Positions 44,215 to 53,990 of a stretch of 64,000 nucleotides of DNA are shown piece after piece. Numbering within the stretch: position 1 is the first letter of the stretch; each line of letters begins with the position of its first letter. A program made the translations under genes and the position numbers. The stretch comes from Spiribacter halobius (lineage in GTDB: Bacteria; Pseudomonadota; Gammaproteobacteria; Nitrococcales; Nitrococcaceae). The notes under the pieces were generated by a model. The model ran no database searches and had not been told where the DNA came from. It saw only the letters and a program-made list of their open reading frames with translations. The DNA lies in the NCBI RefSeq assembly GCF_020883455.1, contig NZ_CP086615.1, positions 2,480,001 through 2,544,000 on the forward strand. Reading direction: 5' to 3'.

Positions 44215-45048
44215 ATGATCGAATGGTCCCTTTCTCAAACGTATCACTCGCCCGAAGGCCGCATCCGCTGGGAACGTTTCGGCGAGGGGCATCCCGTGAT
44301 CCTGCTGCATGGCACGCCGAACTGGTCGGTGATCTGGCGCAACATCGCACCCCGCCTGGCCGAGCGCTGGTCGGTGTATGCCTTCGACTGGCCGGGCTTC
44401 GGCACCTCCGATCGCTACCCCGGGCAGAACGTCTCCTGGGACGAACAGCCACGGCGCCTGGTGGAGCTCGTCGCGCATTGGGGCCATGAGCGCCCGGCGA
44501 TCGTCGCCTTCGACTTCGCGCCGATCTTCGCGCTGCGAGCACAGCTGCTGGAGGGACTGGAGCTCGGCCCCCTGGTGCTCGCCGACGCCGCCGTGATCCC
44601 GCCTTTCGTCACCGACTTCTCGCGCCAGGCGCGGGAGAACATCGGCACCTTCAGGCAGCTGCCCACGCACATCGCTGAGGGCATGGTCCGCGCCCACATC
44701 GAGCGCACCACGCGGCACCCCATGCCCCCGGAGGTGATCGACGCCTACATGTGGCCGTGGAGCGGCCAGGAAGGCGTTGCCGCGTACTGGCGCGCCGTCG
44801 AGTGCTACGACGAACACCTGGCGCGCCCGCTGGTACCGCGCCTTGCGGCGCTGTCTCAGCCGGTCATGGTGTTATGGGGAGAGCACGATGAATGGCTCCC
44901 GCCGTCCATGGGCGAGGCTCTGACCGAAGCCATTCCAGGCGCCCGTCTGCGCCACGTCCCGGACGCCGGCCACTTCGCGCAGGAGGACAACCCAGCTGGC
45001 TTTGCCGAGGCGATTGCCGAGTTTCTCGAAGAAGTGGGTTATAGATGA
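44215..45048 (+). CDS. Haloalkane-dehalogenase-like alpha/beta hydrolase
   Basis: The 277-residue protein has the dehalogenase pattern HGTPNWSVIWR (oxyanion and halide-side residues near 32-42), DWPGFGTSD, and at the nucleophile elbow AFDFAP, i.e. Asp100 instead of the Ser of esterases. LWGEHDEW and DAGHFAQEDNP supply acid and His. Asp nucleophiles are typical of haloalkane and haloacetate dehalogenases and of epoxide hydrolases. ATG 44215 follows AGGAGAG; GTG 44194 is an alternative. It overlaps the GFA gene start by 4 bp. Confidence 0.82.
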   Translation: MIEWSLSQTYHSPEGRIRWERFGEGHPVILLHGTPNWSVIWRNIAPRLAERWSVYAFDWPGFGTSDRYPGQNVSWDEQPRRLVELVAHWGHERPAIVAFDFAPIFALRAQLLEGLELGPLVLADAAVIPPFVTDFSRQARENIGTFRQLPTHIAEGMVRAHIERTTRHPMPPEVIDAYMWPWSGQEGVAAYWRAVECYDEHLARPLVPRLAALSQPVMVLWGEHDEWLPPSMGEALTEAIPGARLRHVPDAGHFAQEDNPAGFAEAIAEFLEEVGYR

Positions 45049-45488
45049 GCGCACAACAGCCCGAGAGCGCTGCTCGTGCGGCACCGAAGGTGCTGCACGG
45101 CAGCTGTTTGTGCGGTGGTATTCGCTACCGCGTGCACGGCCCGCTGCGGGATGTCGTGCACTGCCACTGCAGCTTCTGTCGCAAGGCGCACGGGGCGGCG
45201 TTCCGCACGCGCGCCCGCCTCGCCACGAGGGACCTGGAGTTCGTCGCCGGCAACAATCTGCTAACCTGGTACCGATCCTCGCCGGACCAGCACCGCACCT
45301 TCTGTCGCGTCTGCGGGGCGAACCTGATCACCCGCTTCGACCTCCAACCCGGCGAGATCTCGCTTGCGCTCGGGACACTCGACGACGACCCAGGGGTACG
45401 CCCTCGTGCCCACCTGCATGTCGCCTCAAAGGCGCCCTGGTACGAGATCACCGACGGGCTGGCGCAGTATCACGCCGGCGAACGCTAG
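45045..45488 (+). CDS. GFA/CENP-V-family zinc protein
   Basis: The 147-residue protein has the GFA zinc-binding cysteines: GSCLCGGIRY near residue 20, CHCSFCRKAHG near 42 and TFCRVCGANLITRF near 85. Family members (including Gfa and S-lyase-like proteins) act on thiol adducts such as S-hydroxymethylglutathione or related conjugates. Its ATG overlaps the dehalogenase stop (ATGA). Last gene of the five-gene operon. Confidence 0.9.
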   Translation: MSAQQPESAARAAPKVLHGSCLCGGIRYRVHGPLRDVVHCHCSFCRKAHGAAFRTRARLATRDLEFVAGNNLLTWYRSSPDQHRTFCRVCGANLITRFDLQPGEISLALGTLDDDPGVRPRAHLHVASKAPWYEITDGLAQYHAGER

Positions 45489-47767
45489 ATTCACGCGAAA
45501 CCCACCCGGGCATTCTGGTCCGAGACAGCGCACTCATCGTTTGTGCGGTGCCGATTACGCCAGGGAGGCGTTGTACCAACGCACGTACCTCCGTTGGGCA
45601 TGTATCAATACATATCGAGCCCGTTAGGGGCGCTCGCGCACAGCGACACTCCGCGGAGTTCACGGATGAGCCTGTGCGACAATTTCATTGAAGCTAGCGC
45701 GTCTCCGAGGGCTCCCCGGCCTGGCTTTTTGAACCATAGGCTCTACCTCTGGACGCCGCTTACCCGCGACGAACCCCGACCGCCTGCCGGCAGGATAACC
45801 TTCGCCCGCTGCCGTGAACTTCGCATCCGTCGCGAACGCAGCCGTCTGACGACACCTCATGCCACAAGCGAAGCGAAGCGCGTCATGCAGTGCATGCGCC
45901 AGTTGGCTTACGCCATCATCCGCCTTCATCCCGACAACCGAGCCCAGCACCCTGCCACGCTGTGCGTCCGACGTAGACTGGAGCCATCAGCACGGCAAAC
46001 CGGCCGATAACGCGGCGATCGGAGCACTCAAGCCGCGCACCAAAGTCCCCACCCGCGCTGTAATGTCCCCACACCTGCCACGGGTTCCTGTCGCAAGGCT
46101 CCACCAACATTTCTATCAATCTTGTCGATATTACGCGCCAGAATTTCTCGCTTGCCAGTATTCTTTCGACACCGCAATCTATTCCCAGATTACATAGCGT
46201 CTCCGACGTTCCGCGCGCCAAGGAGCTTCCGCATATTCCCTCTTCCCGGATGCAGCAGCTTTGTTACTTCTAACTCCGATCCATCAACCGCGACCCGAAG
46301 CGACCCTTTTCGGATGGAAGGCGCTCCATGCTTGATCAGATTCATCCCCTCATCCAGCACATTTCCGACCTCCGCGGTGCCATTTTCTGGGCGTCCATCA
46401 CCTTTGTTTCCGCCGCGGCCGTCGCGATTTCCGTAGCTCCCGTTTTCTGCAGAAGCAGCTCCGTCCGCACGGCCGTGCGCCCCCAATTGTCCACGCTTAA
46501 CGACGCGATCTGCACGGTGATCCCGATTGCTGTGATCGTTTTCCTACTGCTTGCCGCGATTCAACCCGGGCCCGCAGCAATTCGCATGCCGATAGCCACC
46601 CTCGCACCGCTTACCGAAGACACTCGTCATGTGCCACCATCATCTGCTCCATACGAACCTGCCGGAATACACGTGGAGCGTCGCCGTTCTCTACTGTGCG
46701 CACCCCTACGTGACCGGCCAGTCAAGCTATCCTTGCTTTCCAGTCTCCGAGGACGAACCGATCCGCGAAGCGCGATACGGCATGCGTCAGACGTCGAGGC
46801 GCCGCCCTCGGCCCTTACAAACTATGTACGGGTTCACTCTGCAATGCGCACGTCACGAGCGGTCTGGACGTCGCGGGTATTCCCGAGGCTTTGCTTCGTA
46901 CCGTTCACACCCTCGACCGAGGGCGCGGCCGAGTTCCCGAACAACAGAAATGCACCTACGGGACAGGCACACCAACGCCCTACCCCCCTCGAACCCCGTT
47001 GGGTTGTCGGGCACTCCGGCCATGCACCCATCGCGGAGTTCCTTTGACTCCGATTGATGGCCCATCCCTTGTAGAAAGAGACGAGCATAACTGACCACAC
47101 AGTACGCGACCCTGTTCAAGCCTCGCACGCCGCCCGGGATTGGCTCACTTCGGCGTTGCACACTCTCACTACGTAGTTGTCACCGGTGCCCTAAGAGACG
47201 CGTGCGCTCAATTTCTTCGTAACATCCTATGACCATCAGACTCTCCCGCCACTGCTCCTCCACACCGGTCCAGTATGTGGTGGTTTTCTTGAGCTGCGCC
47301 TAGCGCCACTCGCCGCCGTGTTTTCTAGGCGCCGGAAGGGGAATCGGGTAGATACGCCCGCTGACCTCGTAACCATGCACAGTTGCTTGCAGCTGTACGA
47401 TCACATGCGCAAAGCGGCATGTGTCTTAGTCCGCATTGACTTATTCGCGCTAGGACGCGTCCACGCCAAGCCAGCAATCGGTGCTAAAGTCGCAGGGGTG
47501 ACGCTGCTTGTCAGCGGTCTAGGTGAATTGGTCCGATTTTAGCTCGAGAAAAAGATCATTCCGATACCGTTACGCGGTTCGTTGTTTCCGCCAGAGGTTG
47601 CCTGTCGATCCGGTCCGTCGTGGGATTCCCAGAACCAACCGACCAGTGAAGCTTGTTGGTCGAAGAGCGGCTGCCGGCACTAGATCCCTAGCCAAAAGCG
47701 AGTTTTCACCGGCGGTCCAAGGAACTTGGATGGACATGTGCGTGAACAAATCCTCCTGGAGGTAGAT
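45489..47767. other. 2.3-kb gene-poor region with possible remnants
   Basis: No gene here has convincing support. Base composition is more even than in the left part. An open frame from ATG 46328 (GGAAGG upstream) codes two hydrophobic stretches (IFWASITFVSAAAVAISVAPVF and ICTVIPIAVIVFLLLAAIQP) that recall the paired N-terminal helices of cytochrome c oxidase subunit II, but no copper-binding part follows in any frame. The rest shows only short, unlike frames. I read it as decayed DNA. Confidence 0.5.
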
Positions 47768-48595
47768 GTGGTGTACGACCGTGAGAGACACTCCTCGTCG
47801 CCAAAACTAGCGGGTATAAGAGTCATGATTACCCGGCCACAGCCATATTGCGGGCCGCTTGCCTCGGCGCTCGAATCGGCCGGCGCAGATGTTTTTACAG
47901 CACCGATGATTCGGCTTCTTCCACCGGCCGACACGGCGACTTTAGACGCGGTTACGAAGAAAGTAGAGGCGTATCATCTACTGCTGTTTTCGAGCCCCGC
48001 CGCGGCGGCCGCCGGCATCGCTTACCTGCATGCTCGTGGGCCTCTGCCCGCGCGATTGCTTATCGGCGCGATTGGCCCAGGCACCGCGGCCATGGTCAAT
48101 AGGTGGGGTTACGAGGTCGATGTATGCGGCAGCACGCCCTTTGACAGTGAAGCCTTTCTATCCTCGTTTCCGTCGGTCGACCTAGAAGAATGGAACATTG
48201 CGATATTTCGCGCGCAGAGCGGGCGAAACGTTCTGGCGAACGCGCTCCGCGAACGAGGGGCGCGGGTGACGTTTGTTCAGGTGTACCGAAGAGACGGACC
48301 GTCGCAGGCCAACCAGGCCCGTGCGCGAAGCGCGTTGCGCGCCGGAGTCGATGTAATCCTGATCTCAAGCTCCGAGGGGTTTCATAATCTTCTCCGTGCC
48401 TTGACCCCACACGATCGGTCGATCATACGCCGCACACTGGTGCTGGCAGGACATCACCGAATCGGTACCGCGGTGCGCAACGCTGGTGTTCCGCGAGTGT
48501 TGATCACGGATGACCCGACGGACGCTACGATGGTCGACGCGATGCTGAAATGGAGCGCGTCGCGGAAGGGATTGATACTCAACTGCGAACGATAG
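47768..48595 (+). CDS. hemD: Uroporphyrinogen-III synthase-like protein (HemD)
   Basis: The 275-residue protein has the two-lobe HemD pattern: IRVMITRPQPYCGPLASALESAGADVFTAPMIR at the N-terminus, LLFSSPAAAAAGIAYL, IGAIGPGTAAMVNRWGYEVDVC, and VYRRDGP and VILISSSEGFHNLLRAL in the second lobe. HemD closes hydroxymethylbilane to uroporphyrinogen III for haem and related tetrapyrroles. GTG 47768 has GGAGG five bases upstream; TTG 47726 is an alternative. It stands alone, not in a hemC-hemD-hemX cluster, so it may be a second copy. Confidence 0.82.
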   Translation: MVYDRERHSSSPKLAGIRVMITRPQPYCGPLASALESAGADVFTAPMIRLLPPADTATLDAVTKKVEAYHLLLFSSPAAAAAGIAYLHARGPLPARLLIGAIGPGTAAMVNRWGYEVDVCGSTPFDSEAFLSSFPSVDLEEWNIAIFRAQSGRNVLANALRERGARVTFVQVYRRDGPSQANQARARSALRAGVDVILISSSEGFHNLLRALTPHDRSIIRRTLVLAGHHRIGTAVRNAGVPRVLITDDPTDATMVDAMLKWSASRKGLILNCER

Positions 48596-49145
48596 CAGCT
48601 GACCCCGTAGAGGTCCGTGGCAGCCGCTCGCGAACGTGGTTACGTCGACAGCTTCCCTCCGGAGAGCAACTGGGCGTTGCGCAACACGAAGAGGGGCAAT
48701 CAGTCATCATGCGTAGGTGTGCAATTCGGGGCGACGGTGCTCGTTATGACTGAGCCAACCGCCAACCGGTCCTAATTCCGGGCAGGTCAGTTAGCGACCT
48801 GAAGCGGAAGGAATATTACACGAAATTGAGGGGGTTTGTGCCGGACGCGAGGTACTGAGGGAGATCCGTAAGTGCCGATCGAAGAGCGTGAGTCTGGGAA
48901 GACTGGCACTGAAGCTGAGCTAAGCACCCGATCAGTGGCACCGACACTCATGGGAATTTATCGTCAATGATTCCTCCATGTCGGGCCCTCAATGTGGCCG
49001 CGGAAAGAAAGGCGCAATGGGCAACATTACCGGGCCAAGTCATGCAGAGACTGCGAAAACATGGCTCCTGACTAACAAAACCGGTGCGTTATATATTATG
49101 TGACGCGGGGCCGAAAATTAGGGACCAGCAAAGGCGGACCCGTTA
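48596..49145. other. Intergenic, no gene seen
   Basis: About 550 bp between hemD and the convergent LysR gene. A 67-codon frame at 48550-48753 overlaps the hemD end and has no family features. A short AT-rich patch (TTATATATTATG) occurs near 49089. Nothing else stands out. Confidence 0.5.
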
Positions 49146-49991
49146 TCATAGATTGAGCGCGGCATTACGTATCCCGGCGATAGCGGCGTCCAGCACCGAA
49201 CTTTCGCGCTCTCGCAGATAGACAAGGTAGGCATTCAGCTCAAACCGGGGTGCTTCCGGATGCACATGGAGTTGGCCATTCGCTACGTAATCAGTAACGA
49301 CACTCTTCGGAAAGTACCCGGAGCCGCCGCTACTTAGTATTAACTGCAGCCCCAGCCAGCCAATGCTGGCAGTTAGGCCCGCGCCAGTATAGTCTGGGAA
49401 GCTCACGCTGTGCGCGGAGCGGAAGGCAGTCCCCCAGTCGATGAAGACGTAGCTCTCGTCCGCGGGCATGGCAGGCGGGCGACCAGTTCCCGTAAGCACG
49501 AGCTGCTCGTCGACAAGTTGCTCGACCACAAGACCTGTTCGGCTTTCCGGCGTGTACATCACCGCGATGTCGATCTGCCCCTCGGCCAGTCCATGCATTA
49601 ATTCATCCTCAAAGCCGATCTGCGCCCGAATCGCGATATCGGGCAACTGTCTCCGGAGCTCAGGTAGCCATTGGAGGAGTAACTGCTCCCAGACCCCAAA
49701 GCGCCCGCCAATCGTTAATGAGGAAGCATAATGAGAGGGAACGCCAACCTCATGGCGTGCCGCTTCCACGGATCGGACTATCGCGGCGGCATGTTTGTGA
49801 AAGCGCCGACCTTCGTCCGTGAGCTTCGCTCCACCCTTGTTTCGCACAAACAGTCGGGCTCCCAAACGTTCCTCAAGGATACGTATACGGGTACTCACGG
49901 TCGACTGGCTGACGTGGAGGCGTTCCGCGGCAGAAATGAAGCTGCCCATGTTAAGAACCATTAAGTAGGTTCGTACGAGTTCGGTATCCAT
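49146..49991 (-). CDS. LysR-family transcriptional regulator
   Basis: The 281-residue protein has the LysR winged helix (TYLMVLNMGSFISAAERLHVSQSTVSTRIRILEERLGARLFVR) and an effector domain starting SLTIGGRFGVWEQLLLQWL. Its likely target is not obvious: hemD lies downstream and convergent, and the DUF1028 gene is divergent but about 530 bp away. Confidence 0.9.
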   Translation of the reverse strand: MDTELVRTYLMVLNMGSFISAAERLHVSQSTVSTRIRILEERLGARLFVRNKGGAKLTDEGRRFHKHAAAIVRSVEAARHEVGVPSHYASSLTIGGRFGVWEQLLLQWLPELRRQLPDIAIRAQIGFEDELMHGLAEGQIDIAVMYTPESRTGLVVEQLVDEQLVLTGTGRPPAMPADESYVFIDWGTAFRSAHSVSFPDYTGAGLTASIGWLGLQLILSSGGSGYFPKSVVTDYVANGQLHVHPEAPRFELNAYLVYLRERESSVLDAAIAGIRNAALNL

Positions 49992-50524
49992 CCCTACCTC
50001 CCTATCCCCAAATACTTAGCGTTCAGGGCATTCGGCCAGCGGTGAATCGCCACGGATCTCGACCGCGATGTACTTCCTAGTCGCATCCTAGGGTATGCCC
50101 TTGGAAACATAGCTGTAACTCGTGCCTCTGAGTGATCAGCCCGATATATGCTGACAAACGCCGTAGGCTCCGCCATACCGGATCTCATGAGGCGTACCGG
50201 GTGTGATATGGTTCAGTCGCGTGGCCGCACATCTGACTCGGTTCCAATTAGGGGTTAATGGTTTGTCGCGCTTTTGCCAAGATCTTCGAGGAGCCTTGCT
50301 TCGGCGGGCGAGAGGTCGTGCCCGGCGTATCGCGCGTTACTCCTGACTCCGCAATGCCCATCAACCGCTAAGCTGAACTGAGCCAGCCTTGAGCACTGTC
50401 GACCAGTTCGTTCGCCTCGTTCGCATTGCCGTCAATGAACACGGACATGAGGCTTGGATAGCGAGATGGCGGCTGCATCCAAAATTTCGGGCGTAGCATG
50501 CCAATCCTGAATCTGGAGCCCACC
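49992..50524. other. Intergenic, no gene seen
   Basis: About 530 bp between the divergent LysR and DUF1028 genes; no open frame of note on either strand. It must hold both promoters, but I see no strong operator. Confidence 0.45.
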
Positions 50525-51271
50525 ATGCGACAGTTCGCAGGCACCTACTCCATAGTGGCGAGATGCCATCGCACCGGTGAACTCGGTTGCGCGGTTGCGT
50601 CGGCCATTCCCGCTATCGGGAGCATCTGTCTCTTTCTGCATCGCGGCGTCGGCGCGGCTTGTACCCAGGCATGGGTTAACCCCTATCTCGCACTCACCAC
50701 ACTGCGCGGAATGCGCGACGGCAGCTCGGCCGCCGTCGCCTTGAATCAAGCTCTTGCCGAGGATTGGCGTTCAGACCATCGCCAGATAGGCGTCATCGGG
50801 GTTCACGGCATCGCCACGGCATGGACTGGCTCCTCGTGCCCGGACTGGGCAGGGCACACGACCAGAAGTGACCACGCCGTACAAGGCAACACGCTTACCG
50901 GCGCTGTGGTACTCACGGCTATGAGCGCCGCTTACTCGCGCGGCGGCGATCGGCCATTAGATGAGCGCCTGTTGCGCTCACTGGAGGCCGCGCAACGCAC
51001 TGGCGGCGACAAACGCGGGCGGCAATCCGCCGCTCTCCAAGTTATGGGCGCCGAGGACTACCCGAGCATTGACCTACGCGTCGATGACCACCCGGCCCCG
51101 GTAACGGAACTTCGTCGGATCCACTCAATCGTTCGCGCCCAGCTCGTTCCCTTTATGGACACCATGCCGAAACGTTCCCGGCCGCACGGTGCGGCACCGC
51201 TGGGTACGACCGATTTGCTCTGGGACTCGCCTCCAGATCGGCCTAGAGGCGGCGGCTCGCGGACCTCATAG
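50525..51271 (+). CDS. DUF1028 family protein
   Basis: The 248-residue protein begins with the DUF1028 signature FAGTYSIVARCHRTGELG, CAVASAIPAIGS, GVGAACTQAWVNPYLAL and later GNTLTGAVVLTAM. DUF1028 proteins are thought to be Ntn-hydrolase-fold enzymes; their substrate is unknown and several sit with amino-acid catabolic genes. ATG 50525 has GGAG five bases upstream; ATG 50498 would add nine residues. Confidence 0.85.
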   Translation: MRQFAGTYSIVARCHRTGELGCAVASAIPAIGSICLFLHRGVGAACTQAWVNPYLALTTLRGMRDGSSAAVALNQALAEDWRSDHRQIGVIGVHGIATAWTGSSCPDWAGHTTRSDHAVQGNTLTGAVVLTAMSAAYSRGGDRPLDERLLRSLEAAQRTGGDKRGRQSAALQVMGAEDYPSIDLRVDDHPAPVTELRRIHSIVRAQLVPFMDTMPKRSRPHGAAPLGTTDLLWDSPPDRPRGGGSRTS

Positions 51272-51427
51272 CGCAGCCCGCAATGCACACCCTTGTGCAG
51301 CCCTCTTCGTCGCTCATTGCTTAGGCCATAGGGCGTTCGTGAGACATCATCATCGGCGTAAGGCATGCGGGTTTGTTCGCAGCGTTGCGCCAATACCACC
51401 GCGCGGCAGAACCGGTGCTTTGCGTGC

Positions 51428-51844
51428 TCAGAGATCGTACCGCCTCACCGCTTCGGGCTGGAAGACAAGCTCATCGACTCGGTATTTGCAGCTTCCACTC
51501 GGAATGGCAACCTCGAACGTGTTGCCCACCCGCGTACCCAGCAGCGCCGCTCCGAGCGGAGCAAGCACAGAAACCGCTCCTGTGCTCGAATCCGCGGCGT
51601 GCGGAAATACGAGCGTGCACCGGAACTGCCTCCCCGCCGCCACGTTCGTGAGGATCACGGTGCTGTTCATCGTGACGACGTCACGTGGCATGACTACCGG
51701 ATCCGCGTGGTCCCCCGTATGGATTCTGTTGGCGAGCTCAAGCAGGTGAGATGCGCGTGCAGAACCTTCCGCATAACGGCTGAGCACCGATTCAAGCCGC
51801 GCGACATCAAACCTGGACAGCGGTGCAAAGCTTTCTAGCGTCAT
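51428..51844 (-). CDS. rnk: Nucleoside diphosphate kinase regulator Rnk
   Basis: The 138-residue protein has the GreA/GreB-like C-terminal FKBP-type domain (VVMPRDVVTMNSTVILTN, STGAVSVLAPLGAALLGTRVGN, CKYRVDELVFQPEA) after a short helical N-terminal part (LSRFDVARLESVLSRYAEGS). This is the plan of Rnk, which binds RNA polymerase but lacks the long GreA coiled coil. Start ATG 51844. Confidence 0.88.
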   Translation of the reverse strand: MTLESFAPLSRFDVARLESVLSRYAEGSARASHLLELANRIHTGDHADPVVMPRDVVTMNSTVILTNVAAGRQFRCTLVFPHAADSSTGAVSVLAPLGAALLGTRVGNTFEVAIPSGSCKYRVDELVFQPEAVRRYDL

Positions 51845-52200
51845 GCTGCCTCCGGAACGCAACCCGCATAGCTCCACGGCGCTCCAGCCGTGGAAGCAGG
51901 ACTCCAACACACTCACCAAACGACCGATAGCAGACCGAGTCGGCAGGTTACGCTGCCGACACAGTCCGCTTAGTCACGCACGATCCGAACTTCTCAAATT
52001 GCCTGCGATGCTTGGCGTATGACGCTTTCAGCGCACCGCTCCGAGGCTCGTGCTCTTCGGATCTGTAGCCACTATATTGCCGGCTATGCCTTTTTTCTAG
52101 TCTTGGCGGCGATGTCCGGACCGGCGGGCGAACGTCCCTCGCATGGCTCGCCAGGGAGGGCTGTCGCGATCGGTAACCGGGTATCGATTCCGTAAACACC
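51845..52200. other. Intergenic, no gene seen
   Basis: About 355 bp between rnk and the sigma-factor pseudogene. A 114-codon frame on the minus strand (51948-52292) overlaps the pseudogene and shows no family features. Confidence 0.45.
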
Positions 52201-52894
52201 TCACCCCAGGCGCAGGCGCGCGAGTACGCGGGCCACGAGCCGGTCGCAACGCCTCCTATCGAAGGCGAACGTGCGGGGAAACAGACTGACAAGCTCCCCA
52301 GGCATATTCCATTGCAGTAATCGGCTTGCCCGGTGCACTCGTGTCTTCACGGTGGTGGGTTCGACGCCGAGACAGGCTGCCGTCTCCTCGACTGATAGCT
52401 GCTCCACCTCGCGCAGCACGAACGCGGTCCGGAACGGGGCGGGCACAACACGTCAACAGCGGCTTCGAGCAGCCGCTGCAGCTGTGCCTCGTGCAGAGCC
52501 GCCTCCGGGTTGGCCATGGGTGAGCACGGATCGACCATAGCGCCTCTCTGTGCGCGGGCCGCTCGAGAGCCGACAGCGGGTCCGAAGCAGGGGCGCGCCG
52601 ACGCAGGCGCATTAGGGATTCGTTACGTACGATTTGGCAGAGCCAGCTCGCGAAGCCCTCGGGGCCGCGGAACTGCGCGAGCTGGAAATACGCGCGGATG
52701 TAACCCTCCTGCACGGCATCTTCGGCCTCCGCATCGTCAAGTAGCACGCTTCGGGCGATTCGGAACAGCCGTCGGTTATAGCGTCGCATGATGAGCTCGT
52801 CGGACAACTGCGACGACACCGGAGGCGCCGAGCACTGAGACTGGGGCGCGACAGCCGGGTCCGGTGTCGGCCCGGCCGGAGTGTCCACAGTCAT
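52201..52894 (-). pseudogene. Decayed copy of ECF sigma factor
   Basis: Nearly every block of the intact sigma factor at 63272-63973 is found here in order, but spread over three frames. Frame one gives ELIMRRYNRRLFRIARSVL through ALERPAHREA; frame two DPCSPMANPEAALHEAQLQ; frame three PAPFRTAFVLREVEQLSVEE to the end. So there are two frameshifts (about 52535 and about 52440). Some 16 residues before ELIMRRYN are also missing. Its start overlaps the cupredoxin stop (ATGA). Confidence 0.92.
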
Positions 52895-53424
52895 GATGCT
52901 GCCTCCCGGTTCACCCGGCCGGCGGCGAAGATCACGGCCACCGGCGGAAGGTTATTGGCAGCTGCTGGTGGTAGGCCCTCGGGGCTTCTCGCCGCCGGCT
53001 GCCAGCCGTGATCGCCGGGCCCACCGACTACAATGCGGCCGACCATTCCGGCTCGTTCATGAGGCAGGCAATAGTAATCGTAGACACCTGGGCGGGTGAG
53101 GGTGACCTCGAAGACCTCCTGCGGCAGTAGGAACCCGCTATGCCAATGCTCAGCGCCCACGGGGATCCGTCGCGGCCGACCGAGGACATCTGGGTGATAG
53201 GCGGTCACGGTGTGGCTGTTCACGCGGTCACGGTTGGCAAAGCGCACCGTTGTACCGGGCGCGACCGCCACCCCCAGTGGCGAGAACCAAACGCGCTCGC
53301 CGCGAGGCGTGCCACGCATCTCGATCAGCTCGCTGGCTGCCGAATGCAACCGCCCAGGGCGCACTAGGGCGGCGAGACCGCCGCCCGCCAGTCCGAGGAG
53401 AATACGGCGTCGGTTCAACAGCAT
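52891..53424 (-). CDS. Cupredoxin with twin-arginine signal
   Basis: The 177-residue protein has a Tat-like signal (NRRRILLGLAGGGLAAL) and a plastocyanin/amicyanin-like domain: GTTVRFANRDRVNSHTVTAYH near residue 60-80, and the type 1 copper loop YYCLPHERAGMVG with Cys, His and Met ligands. It likely carries electrons or copper in the periplasm. A Pro/Ala-rich tail follows the domain. It is followed by the overlapping sigma-factor pseudogene and preceded by a frameshifted DUF5602 gene, so its cluster is decaying although this frame is open. Confidence 0.85.
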   Translation of the reverse strand: MLLNRRRILLGLAGGGLAALVRPGRLHSAASELIEMRGTPRGERVWFSPLGVAVAPGTTVRFANRDRVNSHTVTAYHPDVLGRPRRIPVGAEHWHSGFLLPQEVFEVTLTRPGVYDYYCLPHERAGMVGRIVVGGPGDHGWQPAARSPEGLPPAAANNLPPVAVIFAAGRVNREAAS

Positions 53425-53848
53425 TCGTTAATCCTCGCCCGGGCGTTGGCGGCGTGATAAGCGACCACGTGTGTGTGGGGTTCCTCCACACGGTGGTGGC
53501 CCGCGTTGAATTGCATGCCGATCGACCGTAGCTGATGAGCCCCGACCTCCAGTGCGTCAAAGGAAACGCCAGTCTCATTTGCATTGATCGTATTCATGTA
53601 GATTATGGAGGCTAGGCGGCCGTCGCGGTCGGAGTGAAGGAACGGGCCGGCGGGGCGCGTCTGTGCATCGACATACAGCGTGCCGAGGCCGGGGATAAAG
53701 TCAGGCGGGCTTACTGGCTCGCTCGTCTGAGGACAGGGCGCCGGTGGGGGCGCTTCCGCGAACGCGCCCTCCTCCTGCGCCCGGGTGACGCTCGCCACAA
53801 GAGGGCGGCAGTGGTGCCACTGCCGCTCAGGGCCAGTCCTGTGTTCAT
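53415..53848 (-). pseudogene. Frameshifted DUF5602-like gene
   Basis: The C-terminal part reads GLGTLYVDAQTRPAGPFLHSDRDG, IIYMNTINANETG, HQLRSIGMQFNAGHHRVEEPHTHVVAYH, which matches DUF5602/TTHB210-like secreted proteins. The likely start, ATG 53848, codes a signal peptide (MNTGLALSGSGTTAALL) in a different frame; a single shift within the GC-rich run near 53795 would join it to LVASVTRAQEEG. It overlaps the cupredoxin start by 10 bp. Confidence 0.65.
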
Positions 53849-53990
53849 GGCGTAGTCCTCTTCGGTGGCAGCGGGTGGCGTCATACGCACCCAGAGCGAT
53901 GCAGGTGAGCCGGAATAGGTTCCCGGCGCGCGAGCCCTCCCCTCGCCATGCCGGTTCAGGCATCGACCTCAGAACGCTCCGCTGAGCGGG

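Noticed and set aside
46328-47047. A 239-codon frame proposed as a cytochrome oxidase subunit II gene
   Set aside because: Only the two hydrophobic stretches fit; no copper-site motif follows in any frame, so I kept it as a remark and not as a gene.
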